Assembly: GCA_036733985.1 (NCBI GenBank)
Contig: DAIMZM010000038.1
Location: 1 to 21,236, forward strand
DNA length: 21,236 bases
Direction of reading: 5' to 3'
Source: DAIMZM01 sp036733985
Lineage (GTDB): Bacteria > Bacillota > Dehalobacteriia > UBA4068
A program made the translations under genes and the position numbers. Shown here piece by piece: positions 14,742-21,236 of the stretch; positions within the stretch are counted from its first letter, which is position 1; every line of letters starts with the position of its first letter. The notes under the pieces were generated by a model that was given only the letters and a program-made list of their open reading frames with translations, ran no database searches and was not told where the DNA came from.

Positions 14742-15491
14742 TTACGCTGATTCAATCCGGATGATCTGCTCATACAGCAACATATATTTGCGCAGCAGCA
14801 CCCGGTTATCATGATAGTGACCGAAAAACCAATAATCGAAATTACAGCGCCCGCTGATTTCCTCAAAAAAATCGGTCAGCCGGTCATGCCGATATCTCCC
14901 GCCGCCGATTATGTCCTGAATGCCGGAAGGGCAGCAATGGGAGACGATATAATCCACCTGCCAGCCGCAGGCTTCCAGGTTTTTCCGGGCTGTTTCGTAC
15001 TCCGCTTCGTCGGGCAGCTCCTCTTGCCACCAGGACACATGGTTGATCCGGTAGAGCGCCTGCTGCCTGTCCAGCCGCTTACGCTTGCGGTGGAAGTCGG
15101 GGTCCTCCGGCTCCAATATACCCGCCTCAATATCGTGGGAGGAGGCGCCGCCCATCGTGAACACGCGCTTGCCGGCAATGTCGTAAACCTGGCCGCGCAT
15201 CAGGTGGATGACGCTGTCGCGGATCATCTGTACCTTGCCGCCGTTCCACCGGCTGACCGGAAAGCGCTTAAGTAAATCGTAGTTGGAGTGGTTGCCGGTG
15301 ACAAACAGGGTGGTGAAGGGCTTGTTGTTCAGCCAGTCCAGCCAGTGACGCTCCCCTTTGGAGTTATCCCAAATACCGAAATCCCCGCAGACAATAATAT
15401 AATCCGCTTTGGACGTCCCCTTTTGTTCCGGGAAATTATCTGTGCTGAACCGCGTAAATTCACCGTGGGTATCGCCTGTGATAAAGATCAT
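14742..15491 (-). CDS. Calcineurin-like metallophosphoesterase
   Basis: A 249-residue cytoplasmic phosphoesterase of the binuclear-metal calcineurin superfamily. All signature blocks are present: D7 and H9 (TGDTHGEF), G36-D37 (VCGDFGIWD), G66-N67-H68 (VTGNHSNYD), H185 (VSHCCPSG) and the terminal G224-H225-x-H227 (FGHYHDN). These usually bind two Mn, Fe or Zn ions. The substrate class (phosphoprotein, cyclic nucleotide, dinucleotide) cannot be read from the motifs. ATG 15491 is chosen because GGGGGTGA lies just upstream; an in-frame ATG at 15533 has no such site. It is divergent from the MarR gene with about 140 bp between the starts. Confidence 0.87.
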   Translation of the reverse strand: MIFITGDTHGEFTRFSTDNFPEQKGTSKADYIIVCGDFGIWDNSKGERHWLDWLNNKPFTTLFVTGNHSNYDLLKRFPVSRWNGGKVQMIRDSVIHLMRGQVYDIAGKRVFTMGGASSHDIEAGILEPEDPDFHRKRKRLDRQQALYRINHVSWWQEELPDEAEYETARKNLEACGWQVDYIVSHCCPSGIQDIIGGGRYRHDRLTDFFEEISGRCNFDYWFFGHYHDNRVLLRKYMLLYEQIIRIESA

Positions 15492-15512
15492 CTCATCACC
15501 CCCCATAAATTC

Positions 15513-15521
15513 AGTATAACA
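15513..15521 (-). promoter_or_regulatory. Candidate extended -10 promoter of the phosphoesterase gene
   Basis: On the minus strand, TGTTATACT reads as an extended -10 (TGn plus TATACT). The predicted start near 15506 leaves a 15-nt leader containing the ribosome site of the phosphoesterase gene. No good -35 is seen, which is tolerable for extended -10 promoters. Confidence 0.4.
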
Positions 15522-15570
15522 CATATTTATCATCTATATTAATGACACGTTTAAAATATTTTAAAAGCCA

Positions 15571-15599
15571 TTGACAATAGGTGCCATGTTGCGTATTAT
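15571..15599 (+). promoter_or_regulatory. Sigma-A promoter of the marR-exporter operon
   Basis: A consensus -35 TTGACA (15571-15576), an ideal 17-bp spacer and a -10 TATTAT (15594-15599). The predicted transcript start is near 15606, about 27 nt before the MarR start codon. Such a strong promoter next to a MarR-type gene fits a unit held off by repression. Confidence 0.8.
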
Positions 15600-15613
15600 A
15601 TAGGTAATATGTT
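15577..15613. repeat. Tandem ATAGGTnnnATGTT repeats over the marR promoter (candidate operator)
   Basis: ATAGGTGCCATGTT (15577-15590) recurs as ATAGGTAATATGTT (15600-15613): 11 of 14 positions are identical, with a 23-bp period, about two helical turns. One copy fills the gap between -35 and -10; the other covers the predicted transcript start. A perfect 10-bp palindrome GTTAATTAAC (15611-15620) overlaps the second copy. This is a plausible site for the MarR protein encoded immediately downstream. Confidence 0.45.
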
Positions 15614-15632
15614 AATTAACGGAGGCTTGGCA

Positions 15633-16127
15633 ATGAGCGCGCTTAAAGAGAAGGCCTATATATTCGGGACGATATTTACTTTGTCGAATAAATTGCAAGT
15701 GCTGGGCGACGGATTTGATAAGAACATCACCACTAAACAATGGCTTTTTATTATCGGCGTTTCAACATTTAAGGAACCGCCAATGATCAGTGAATTAGCG
15801 AATTTTATTGGCTATTCGCGTCAAAATGCAAAACGGATAGCTGCCGCTTTACAGAAAAGCGGCTATATCGCAATTTCCAAGGATGAAAATGATGCCAGAG
15901 CGTTACGGATTGAGCTTACTCCGAAATGCAAGGATTATTTTGAAAAACGGGATAAACAGGAAATAGACTTTTTAGAGAAAATTTTTGCCGGATTTGATTC
16001 CGAATTAATACACGGCTTATATAGGGGATTAGCCAGGCTGGAGTTAAATATCAAAGAAATTATGAAAACAGGGGAGAGCATGGACATGCGCTATGCAAAC
16101 GGCTGTTTTTCTAAGCTGTTAAGATAA
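15633..16127 (+). CDS. MarR-family transcriptional regulator
   Basis: A 164-residue winged-helix regulator. The DNA-binding part covers about residues 30-100 (ISELANFIGYSRQNAKRIAA as helix-turn-helix, then KSGYIAISKDENDARALRIEL as wing with the conserved D-R pair), with dimerisation helices at both ends. These proteins usually repress their own operon and let go on binding a small molecule. ATG 15633 is chosen because GGAGG (15621-15625) sits 7 nt upstream; the in-frame ATG at 15609 would place translation before that site and close to the transcript start. The following genes encode a small membrane protein and an ABC exporter, its probable targets. The gene is visibly AT-richer than the first half of the window. 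Confidence 0.88.
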   Translation: MSALKEKAYIFGTIFTLSNKLQVLGDGFDKNITTKQWLFIIGVSTFKEPPMISELANFIGYSRQNAKRIAAALQKSGYIAISKDENDARALRIELTPKCKDYFEKRDKQEIDFLEKIFAGFDSELIHGLYRGLARLELNIKEIMKTGESMDMRYANGCFSKLLR

Positions 16128-16204
16128 CGCATAAGATTAACCAACGCTGTAAGCGCGCAACAACCTAGAGTAATGCAAAGAGAAGAGAAAGAAGGAACAA
16201 TGTG

Positions 16205-16510
16205 ATGGAAAAGAAAGAAGTATCCGTACCGTTTGCAAAGATCATTATTGCTGCGACGGTGTTGTCGTTTGTTGCGACGATCCTCATATACCCAAGTCTG
16301 CCCACCCTAATCCCATATCACTGGGGAATCGGCGGCAGCGTCAAAACGGTGGAAAAATGGTTTGCCTTCATCACCGCGCTGATGCCCGTGATCATTTACT
16401 ACATGGTAAAGCTGCGTTCAAAGAAGGAACAGCCGTCAGTTTCAGCATTTTTGATCTCTCTGCTGGTTATGTTAATCCATTGGATTATCCTCTTCATCGC
16501 CAAGGGGTAA
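16205..16510 (+). CDS. Small DUF1648-like membrane protein
   Basis: A 101-residue protein with three hydrophobic helices (about residues 10-30, 48-64 and 80-98). The stretch YPSLPTLIPYHWGIGG between the first two resembles the DUF1648 motif (P-IP-HW---G) found in small membrane proteins beside exporters and in SdpI-type immunity proteins. It appears to be the short, DUF1648-only form. AAGGA lies 8 nt before ATG 16205; a GTG one codon earlier is possible. It sits 77 bp after the MarR gene and 47 bp before the ABC ATPase, so is probably part of the same operon. An immunity or exporter-accessory role is only suggested by family context. Confidence 0.75.
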   Translation: MEKKEVSVPFAKIIIAATVLSFVATILIYPSLPTLIPYHWGIGGSVKTVEKWFAFITALMPVIIYYMVKLRSKKEQPSVSAFLISLLVMLIHWIILFIAKG

Positions 16511-16557
16511 GGCGCCCAAGGATAGGGCGCGATTATTTAAGGGAAAGGGTTTAAGAT

Positions 16558-17268
16558 ATGCTGCAAATTCGGGACTTGACTAAGATTTATGGGGGCGGGC
16601 ATAAAGCAGTGGACAGTTTGACGCTAACGGTGGAGGCGGGGGATATCTACGGTTTCATCGGCCATAACGGCGCCGGCAAAACGACGGCACTTAGGGCGGT
16701 GGCCGGCGCATTAAAATTTGATTCGGGCGATATTCTGATTAACGGCACCTCCATTATGGAAGACCCGGTCCTATGTAAAAAGCAAATGGCGTTTATTCCT
16801 GACAACCCGGATATCTACGAATTTATGACGGGCATACAGTACCTGAACTTCATCGGAGATATCTATGATGTGGGCGGGAACGAGCGCCGTGAGAGGCTGC
16901 AACTTTACGGCGACGCATTTGAGATCATCTCTGCGCTCGGCGATTTGATCGGCAGCTATTCCCACGGCATGAAGCAAAAGCTGGTCATCATTTCCGCGCT
17001 CCTGCATGATCCGAAGCTGCTGGTATTAGACGAACCCTTTGTGGGATTGGACCCCAAGGCCGCCCATACGCTCAAGCAGATCATGCGTGAACAGTGTGAT
17101 AAAGGCGCAGCGATATTCTTTTCTACTCACGTGCTCGACGTGGCGGAAAAGCTGTGCAACAAAATCGCGATCATACGTGATGGTAAGCTGGTGATATCCG
17201 GAACCATGGAAGAGGTTAAAGGCGATCATTCTCTGGAAGAACAGTTTATGGAGTTGATCGGGCGATGA
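16558..17268 (+). CDS. ABC exporter ATP-binding protein
   Basis: A 236-residue ATPase of the ABC-2/drug-resistance type (DRA-like). Walker A GHNGAGKTT is at 35-43, the signature appears as YSHGMKQK (134-141) in place of LSGGQ, which is common in this branch, Walker B LLVLDEP with E159 follows, and the switch histidine is H191 (STHVLDVAE). AAAGGGT lies 7 nt upstream of the ATG. Its stop overlaps the start of the permease gene (ATGA), so the two are surely partners. With MarR and the small membrane protein it forms an inducible export unit; the substrate (drug, peptide or lipid) is unknown. Confidence 0.93.
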   Translation: MLQIRDLTKIYGGGHKAVDSLTLTVEAGDIYGFIGHNGAGKTTALRAVAGALKFDSGDILINGTSIMEDPVLCKKQMAFIPDNPDIYEFMTGIQYLNFIGDIYDVGGNERRERLQLYGDAFEIISALGDLIGSYSHGMKQKLVIISALLHDPKLLVLDEPFVGLDPKAAHTLKQIMREQCDKGAAIFFSTHVLDVAEKLCNKIAIIRDGKLVISGTMEEVKGDHSLEEQFMELIGR

Positions 17269-18869
17269 AGCAACTAGGGATTTTATTACGCGTGAACGCC
17301 TACCGCGTTTTTGACCTCAACAAGCTGCGCTATGAGAGGGATAAATCGATACGGTTCAAAGGCTATTTAAGGCTGGCCGGATTTGCTCTGATTGCCCTTA
17401 TGATGCTGGGCATGTGCGGCCTGTATTTCTATGGGATGAGCATCCCGCTTGAACAAATAGGTATGCTGGATATTTTGCCCACCCTCGGGATGGCGGCGGC
17501 CAGCCTGATGATTCTTATCACGGGAATATTCCGCGCAAATGGCGTTCTTTTTGGGCAGCGTGATGATGATCTGCTGCTCTCCCTGCCGGTTCCCGCGCGA
17601 ACGCTGGTGCTTAGCCGTTTGCTGATGCTATACGGCGCGGAACTGTTCTTTGCGGCGTTCGTTTTAATACCGGCGGGCGTGGTCTACGCCGTACGCGGCG
17701 CGCCCGGCCCAATGTTTTATATCTTCTTTTTGCTGACGTTGTTTCTGATTCCGGCGCTTCCGATTATTGTCAGCGCCGCCATCGGGTTGCTGATCGCACG
17801 ATTCAGCGTTACGTTCCGGTATAAAAACCTCGTATCGATCCTGCTGGCCTTCGCGATAATGATCCCGATCATTTTATATTCGTTTAATACGGAGAGGATC
17901 ATTTCAATAGCGGAGGATTTCGGCAGTATCGCAAAGGCAGTATCTGAATCAGTCTATCGGCTGTATCCTCCCAGCCGTTGGTTTGCCAACGCGGTTACGC
18001 AAGGAAGCGCCGGATCGCTGCTGCTGTTTATCGTCATATCCATCATGGCCATCGCGCTTTTCACCTTGGTTTTAGCCAAGACCTATCGCGGAATCAACGA
18101 ATGGCTTACCGGCGTAAAAAAACAGAAAGCCTTCCGTCTTGGCAAAGTACGGCGGGCCAGTCCGTTAAAGGCACTGTTTAAAAAGGAATGGCGGCGCTAT
18201 ACGTCATCGGCCTTATATGTGGTCAACACCGCTATAGGCGTAATACTGATGACTTTCGCCTGTGGCGCTATGCTGTTTTCCGGTGCGGAGCAGGTGGCCG
18301 TGATACTTGGCATGCCTGGGATAGGCGCCGCCGCCCAAACATTCGCACCGTTTTTACTGTGTGCGCTTACGGCAATGACCCCCACCACGTCCAGTGCGGT
18401 TTCAATAGAAGGGAAGGCCCTCTGGCAGTTAAAGGTGCTGCCGGTTGACGCGCGCGCCATATTTTTTGCGAAGATTGCGGTAAACCTGGCGCTGACGATT
18501 CCCGCGATCGCGCTTAACGCCACGTTGCTGGCTATTACGCTGCGCCCCGGGTTCCGGCTGGCGCTGCTCTATTATTTGATGCCTGCCGTCTGCGGGATAT
18601 TTACAGCCCAGGCCGGCCTGATCGCCAACCTGATCTGGCCCAAGCTAGACTGGAGCCATGAGGCGCAGGTGATCAAGCAAAGCGTACCGGTGCTGGCCGG
18701 TATATTTGGCGGCATGGCAATTACCATTCTTCCGGCGGCAATTCTCCTGAACCTTGCGCCGGATCATAGGCTCTCGCTTTTAGTCATGACTGGCCTGTAC
18801 GCCCTTGCCGCGTATATCAGCTACCGCTGGATAAGCGTTAAGGGCGCTAATAAATTCTATTTGCTGTAG
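17265..18869 (+). CDS. ABC-2-type exporter permease
   Basis: A 534-residue polytopic membrane protein with about ten to twelve helices (clear ones near residues 33-56, 66-88, 113-133, 140-163, 183-204, 250-276, 320-340, 390-410, 425-450, 480-500 and 510-525). The loop GQRDDDLLLSLPVPARTLVLSRLL (about residues 93-117; the conserved core is DDLLLSLPV) is typical of large Firmicutes ABC-2 permeases, where it may touch the ATPase. The single long chain could fold as two halves with one ATPase dimer. It is translationally coupled to the ATPase gene. Nothing indicates the cargo. The following gene converges after 61 bp. Confidence 0.87.
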   Translation: MKQLGILLRVNAYRVFDLNKLRYERDKSIRFKGYLRLAGFALIALMMLGMCGLYFYGMSIPLEQIGMLDILPTLGMAAASLMILITGIFRANGVLFGQRDDDLLLSLPVPARTLVLSRLLMLYGAELFFAAFVLIPAGVVYAVRGAPGPMFYIFFLLTLFLIPALPIIVSAAIGLLIARFSVTFRYKNLVSILLAFAIMIPIILYSFNTERIISIAEDFGSIAKAVSESVYRLYPPSRWFANAVTQGSAGSLLLFIVISIMAIALFTLVLAKTYRGINEWLTGVKKQKAFRLGKVRRASPLKALFKKEWRRYTSSALYVVNTAIGVILMTFACGAMLFSGAEQVAVILGMPGIGAAAQTFAPFLLCALTAMTPTTSSAVSIEGKALWQLKVLPVDARAIFFAKIAVNLALTIPAIALNATLLAITLRPGFRLALLYYLMPAVCGIFTAQAGLIANLIWPKLDWSHEAQVIKQSVPVLAGIFGGMAITILPAAILLNLAPDHRLSLLVMTGLYALAAYISYRWISVKGANKFYLL

Positions 18870-18930
18870 CTGCTTTAGCATACGATCAATAAACAGCTTA
18901 ATCGGCTCCGCTCTAATAGCTGAGCGACTT

Positions 18931-19545
18931 TTACCGGTAAGTAATAGCCTTTTGCTTGCAGGCTCCGGCACAGCTCATACATACGATACAATCCTCTTTC
19001 CGGATTTCATAACCGCGCTCGGATTTTTCTACCGCTTTTGCCGGGCATACGCGCTCACACCCACCGCAATTATTGCATAACCGGGGCTCGATGGCCATGG
19101 CGTGTTTTGCTTTCCGGGCCGGAAAGCTCATCATTGTTCCATATGGGCATAAATAACGATGCCATAGTTCTTCGGGATAAAAGCAAGTCAGCAGGACGCC
19201 TATGGCAAAAAGAACCGGCAGCACAGGCAGCTTTTTCCCGGATACCATAATAAAAATAAACGCCGCAATGAACAATCCTAAAACAAACAGGCGTATCCAG
19301 GGCTTGGTGAGCCATCCCGGCGTCCCGGCGCTTTTAAGGCGCAATTTCTTTTTTATCCAGGTTATACCCCGCATAACGGTATTGATTGGACAAATCCAGC
19401 CACAGTAAACGCGACCCAGTAAGAGCGCGGCGGGGACAGACAGGATAAATAACCCCATCCATAACTGCACTTTGCCGCTGATGATCAGAAAAATAAAGAT
19501 GGCAAGAAAGATTATTTGCAAAACCGGCTGTAAGTATTTTTTCAA
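18931..19545 (-). CDS. Membrane polyferredoxin, NapH/NosR/CcoG-like 4Fe-4S protein
   Basis: A 204-residue membrane electron-transfer protein. Four hydrophobic helices (about residues 6-22, 28-45, 85-102 and 106-122) carry two conserved membrane-edge motifs, YCGWICP (C48, C52) and YLCPYG (C133), typical of NapH/NosR/CcoG-like proteins. A C-terminal di-cluster ferredoxin follows: C157, C160, C163, C167 and C186, C189, C192, C196, binding two [4Fe-4S] clusters. It probably moves electrons between the quinone or membrane pool and a cytoplasmic or extracellular partner that is not encoded nearby. The start codon is TTG, supported by GGGAGGG at a suitable distance; no in-frame ATG occurs earlier. 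It is divergent from the Crp/Fnr gene, with a shared palindrome placed to activate it. Confidence 0.88.
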   Translation of the reverse strand: MKKYLQPVLQIIFLAIFIFLIISGKVQLWMGLFILSVPAALLLGRVYCGWICPINTVMRGITWIKKKLRLKSAGTPGWLTKPWIRLFVLGLFIAAFIFIMVSGKKLPVLPVLFAIGVLLTCFYPEELWHRYLCPYGTMMSFPARKAKHAMAIEPRLCNNCGGCERVCPAKAVEKSERGYEIRKEDCIVCMSCAGACKQKAITYR

Positions 19546-19604
19546 AGGTCCGCCCTCCCAGTGCTATTTTGATGACAAGCTTCTTTTCTTTCCCATTTTC
19601 TTAT

Positions 19605-19610
19605 AGTATA
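19605..19610 (-). promoter_or_regulatory. Candidate -10 of the polyferredoxin promoter
   Basis: On the minus strand this reads TATACT (5 of 6 to consensus), giving a predicted start near 19598. No recognisable -35 lies 17 bp upstream (CTTTTT there), as expected for a promoter that needs an activator. The 16-bp palindrome is centred 41.5 bp upstream of this start. Confidence 0.5.
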
Positions 19611-19631
19611 CTTGAAGCCGGAAAATAAAAA

Positions 19632-19647
19632 AGTTACCATGGTAACT
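19632..19647. promoter_or_regulatory. Perfect 16-bp palindrome, candidate Crp/Fnr operator in a divergent intergenic region
   Basis: AGTTACCATGGTAACT equals its own reverse complement over all 16 bases. The GTTAC-N4-GTAAC layout (5-4-5) is the spacing used by FNR-class dimers. It lies between the polyferredoxin gene and a Crp/Fnr-family gene. It also covers TACCAT (19635-19640), the best -10 for the regulator gene, 17 bp after TTGAAG (19612-19617). Confidence 0.65.
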
Positions 19648-19669
19648 AGTTGGGCGGTGGGTTAAAATT

Positions 19670-20338
19670 TTGATCAATGCCTATCTGGACGTTTTATCAA
19701 GCCTCAGCCTTTTTAGCTGCTTTGCCCAAAATGAGTTGATGCGCTTGTTTCATGCGGGGAACCATCGGGTAGCTCACTATCATAAAGGCCGGATCATTCA
19801 CCTGCAAAATGAGAAGTGCCGCACATTGGATATTGTGCTGGACGGCGGCGTGGCGGTTCAAAAAACAGACGCGGACGGCAATATATTGAAAATCAGCGTA
19901 TTTTCAGGCGGAAGCATCTTAGGGGCGAACCTTTTGTTCTCCAGCCGGAACTTTTATCCGATGACCGTAGTTGCCGAATCTGAAACAGTATTGCTCCAGA
20001 TTGATAAAGACCTGATCCTGGCATTAAGCCAAACAAATATCTGCTTCATGACAGAGCTCATGAAGCAGATTTCCGATAGGACCCTGGTACTGACAGATAA
20101 AATAGACGCCATTTCCTTAAAGACGATCCGGCAAAAGATAATAGATTTTTTGAAATATGAATACTCCCTTCAAAAAAACGCTGTGCTTAAGCTGCCCATA
20201 TCAAAAAGGGATTTAGCCGAAAGATTCGGCGTTCAGCGGACGTCTTTAAGCAGGGAACTCAATAAAATGAGAAAAGACGGTTTGCTGGAATATAACGCAC
20301 AAACGATAACCCTGAAAGAGCCGGATATTATTAAGTAA
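19670..20338 (+). CDS. Crp/Fnr-family transcriptional regulator
   Basis: A 222-residue regulator. An N-terminal cyclic-nucleotide-binding-type beta roll covers about residues 12-125, followed by the long dimer helix (about 126-150) and a winged helix-turn-helix (about 175-215; LPISKRDLAERFGVQRTSLS with recognition helix through RELNKMRK). It lacks the N-terminal Cys cluster of E. coli FNR, having only scattered cysteines (C17, C50, C126), and lacks an obvious cAMP phosphate cassette, so the signal may be haem, redox or nitric oxide rather than cAMP; this is inference. The LSREL recognition helix is shared with HcpR-like and related clostridial regulators. The start is TTG at 19670, preceded by GGCGGTGGG; there is no in-frame ATG until residue 24. 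The adjacent palindrome suggests autoregulation and control of the polyferredoxin. Confidence 0.88.
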   Translation: MINAYLDVLSSLSLFSCFAQNELMRLFHAGNHRVAHYHKGRIIHLQNEKCRTLDIVLDGGVAVQKTDADGNILKISVFSGGSILGANLLFSSRNFYPMTVVAESETVLLQIDKDLILALSQTNICFMTELMKQISDRTLVLTDKIDAISLKTIRQKIIDFLKYEYSLQKNAVLKLPISKRDLAERFGVQRTSLSRELNKMRKDGLLEYNAQTITLKEPDIIK

Positions 20339-20484
20339 CAAAACGGCAGGGTGGATAAGCCCCGCGTATTTGCGTTTACATGCCTTACGGAAAATAAATG
20401 CCGGCCGAAACAGGTTTTTTGAATTTTTGTCTGAGAACCAGGCAAGCTATGAAAACGATAGATGAATTTTTGGGGAGTGGAGCT

Positions 20485-21236
20485 ATGAAAATAATAGCCG
20501 TATTTTGCGCAACCCTGCTGGTTGCGGCGCTTTCGGGCTGCGGCGGTCCGGACGCCCCGTTGCCAAGCGCGCCGCCAAGCTCAGCCACACCCGGGGAAAC
20601 TGCCGAAGCCACGGTAGAGGATTATTTCCCCCTGCTGGAAAATGCGCTGTACCGCTATAGCGGAGAGGGCAACGAATACGCCGCTTATATTGTGTATAAC
20701 GATTACACCGGGGAAAACTGCGTCCAGCAGCGGATAGATAACGGCGGTACGGTGATGGCGCGGGTGATTACCGCCGGCGGCGGGAAACTGGCCCAGGTAT
20801 ACTCGGCGGGCGAAGCGTATTACCGGGAAAACAGCCTGGATAAGCGGGGTGGGGAAGAGGTGTTGCTTGCCGAGCCGATCACCCAGGGAAACGCCTGGAC
20901 ACTGGCGGACGGGCGCACACGATCCATCACCGGCACGAAGGCCGCGGTCTCCACACCCCTTGGGGCGTATGCGGACGCGGTAGAGGTCACCACCCAAGGG
21001 GAGAACGGTACGACGGTGCAGTACTATGTCAAAGAAATAGGCCTGGTTAAAACCGTTTTCCAGGACGAGGGGGCCCAGGTCAGCTCAACCCTTGAAGCCA
21101 TAGAGAGGGATGTGCCAGCTGGACAGGCCGTGCGGCTCTATTTCCCTGACGCCGCTGGGGAAGGGCTCTGCTACGAGGACAGGGAGCTGGCGTTTTATAC
21201 AAACGATGTCACCGGAGAAGTACTGAGCCAGGCCTA
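20485..21236 (+). CDS. Lipoprotein with possible GerMN-like C-terminal domain, cut by the window edge
   Basis: The reading frame is open from ATG 20485 to the end of the window (250 codons visible, no stop), so the protein is longer. GGGGAGTGGAG precedes the start. The signal peptide ends in the lipobox LSGC with C19 lipidated, followed by a Pro/Ser/Ala linker (20-40). Residues about 42-205 are beta-strand-rich (LLENALYRYSGEGNEYAAYI and later strands) without a family I can name, of a type seen in extracellular sensor or scaffold lipoproteins. From residue 216, VRLYFPDAAGEGLCYEDREL resembles the beginning of a GerMN domain (pattern LYFPD--G--L--E-R), found in GerM and other lipoproteins of spore-forming Bacillota. 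The GerMN call rests on a short stretch. It is separated from the Crp/Fnr gene by 146 bp in which I see no clear promoter or terminator. Confidence 0.7.
   Translation, partial: MKIIAVFCATLLVAALSGCGGPDAPLPSAPPSSATPGETAEATVEDYFPLLENALYRYSGEGNEYAAYIVYNDYTGENCVQQRIDNGGTVMARVITAGGGKLAQVYSAGEAYYRENSLDKRGGEEVLLAEPITQGNAWTLADGRTRSITGTKAAVSTPLGAYADAVEVTTQGENGTTVQYYVKEIGLVKTVFQDEGAQVSSTLEAIERDVPAGQAVRLYFPDAAGEGLCYEDRELAFYTNDVTGEVLSQA

Noticed and set aside
18870..18930. CGCTC...GAGCG inverted repeat as a terminator between the exporter permease and the polyferredoxin gene
   Set aside because: The stem is only about 5 bp with an 8-nt loop and is followed by a short T-run of four, too weak to call.
20339..20484. 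TTTACA (20375-20380) as the -35 of a promoter for the final lipoprotein
   Set aside because: No acceptable -10 occurs at 16-18 bp spacing.
20581..20997. A minus-strand open frame opposite the last lipoprotein
   Set aside because: The plus strand here has a start with ribosome site, a signal peptide with lipobox and a sensible protein; the minus-strand frame has none of these.
1..21236. Mobile elements, CRISPR arrays, tRNA/rRNA genes and attachment sites
   Set aside because: No transposase, integrase or recombinase frame, no regularly spaced repeats, no cloverleaf or rRNA-like stretch, and no long terminal repeats were found on reading both strands.

Overview
The window looks like a chromosomal stretch from a Gram-positive, probably anaerobic, Bacillota (Clostridia-like) bacterium. 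The reasons are several lipobox lipoproteins, strong GGAGG-type ribosome binding sites, consensus sigma-A promoters, a polyferredoxin next to a Crp/Fnr regulator, FtsX/MacB-type and ABC-2-type exporters, and a C-terminal stretch resembling the GerMN domain of spore-formers. The genus cannot be read from the sequence. I see no phage, transposon, CRISPR, rRNA or tRNA. By eye the first 9.4 kb are GC-rich and about 15.5-20.4 kb is clearly more AT-rich.

Layout. (1) 1-1637, plus strand: the 3' part of an NhaC-type Na+/H+ antiporter and a small lipoprotein ending in a His/Cys metal-site motif. (2) 1711-8334, plus strand: a tightly packed four-gene operon behind a good promoter. It encodes a TIM-barrel sugar isomerase-like protein, a PAS-class III nucleotide cyclase, an ABC ATPase fused to an N-terminal GAF domain, and a 1166-residue FtsX permease with a very long extracellular coiled coil. 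(3) 8328-9410, minus strand: a family 2 glycosyltransferase with a TPR-like tail, converging on the permease. (4) 9417-9837: a 421-bp gap. (5) 9838-13171, plus strand: an Lrp/AsnC regulator followed by the three-subunit proton-translocating NAD(P) transhydrogenase (pntAA-pntAB-pntB), closed by a strong terminator. (6) 13341-15491, minus strand: a secreted NlpC/P60-like lipoprotein and a calcineurin-like phosphoesterase. (7) 15633-18869, plus strand: a MarR regulator, a DUF1648-like membrane protein and an ABC-2-type exporter (ATPase and permease), behind a near-perfect sigma-A promoter with a repeated candidate operator. (8) 18931-20338: a divergent pair of polyferredoxin membrane protein (minus) and Crp/Fnr regulator (plus) sharing one perfect 16-bp palindrome. 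(9) 20485-end: a lipoprotein cut by the window edge.

The most interesting unit is region 2. A PAS-sensing cyclase is translationally coupled to an ABC ATPase whose fused GAF domain belongs to a fold that binds cyclic nucleotides in some proteins, and that ATPase is in turn paired with a mechanotransmission-type FtsX permease. This suggests, as inference, a second-messenger-gated ABC machine. The second notable point is the palindrome in region 8: it is centred exactly 41.5 bp upstream of the predicted start of the polyferredoxin transcript, the classic class II position for FNR-type activators, and it also covers the likely -10 of the regulator's own promoter.
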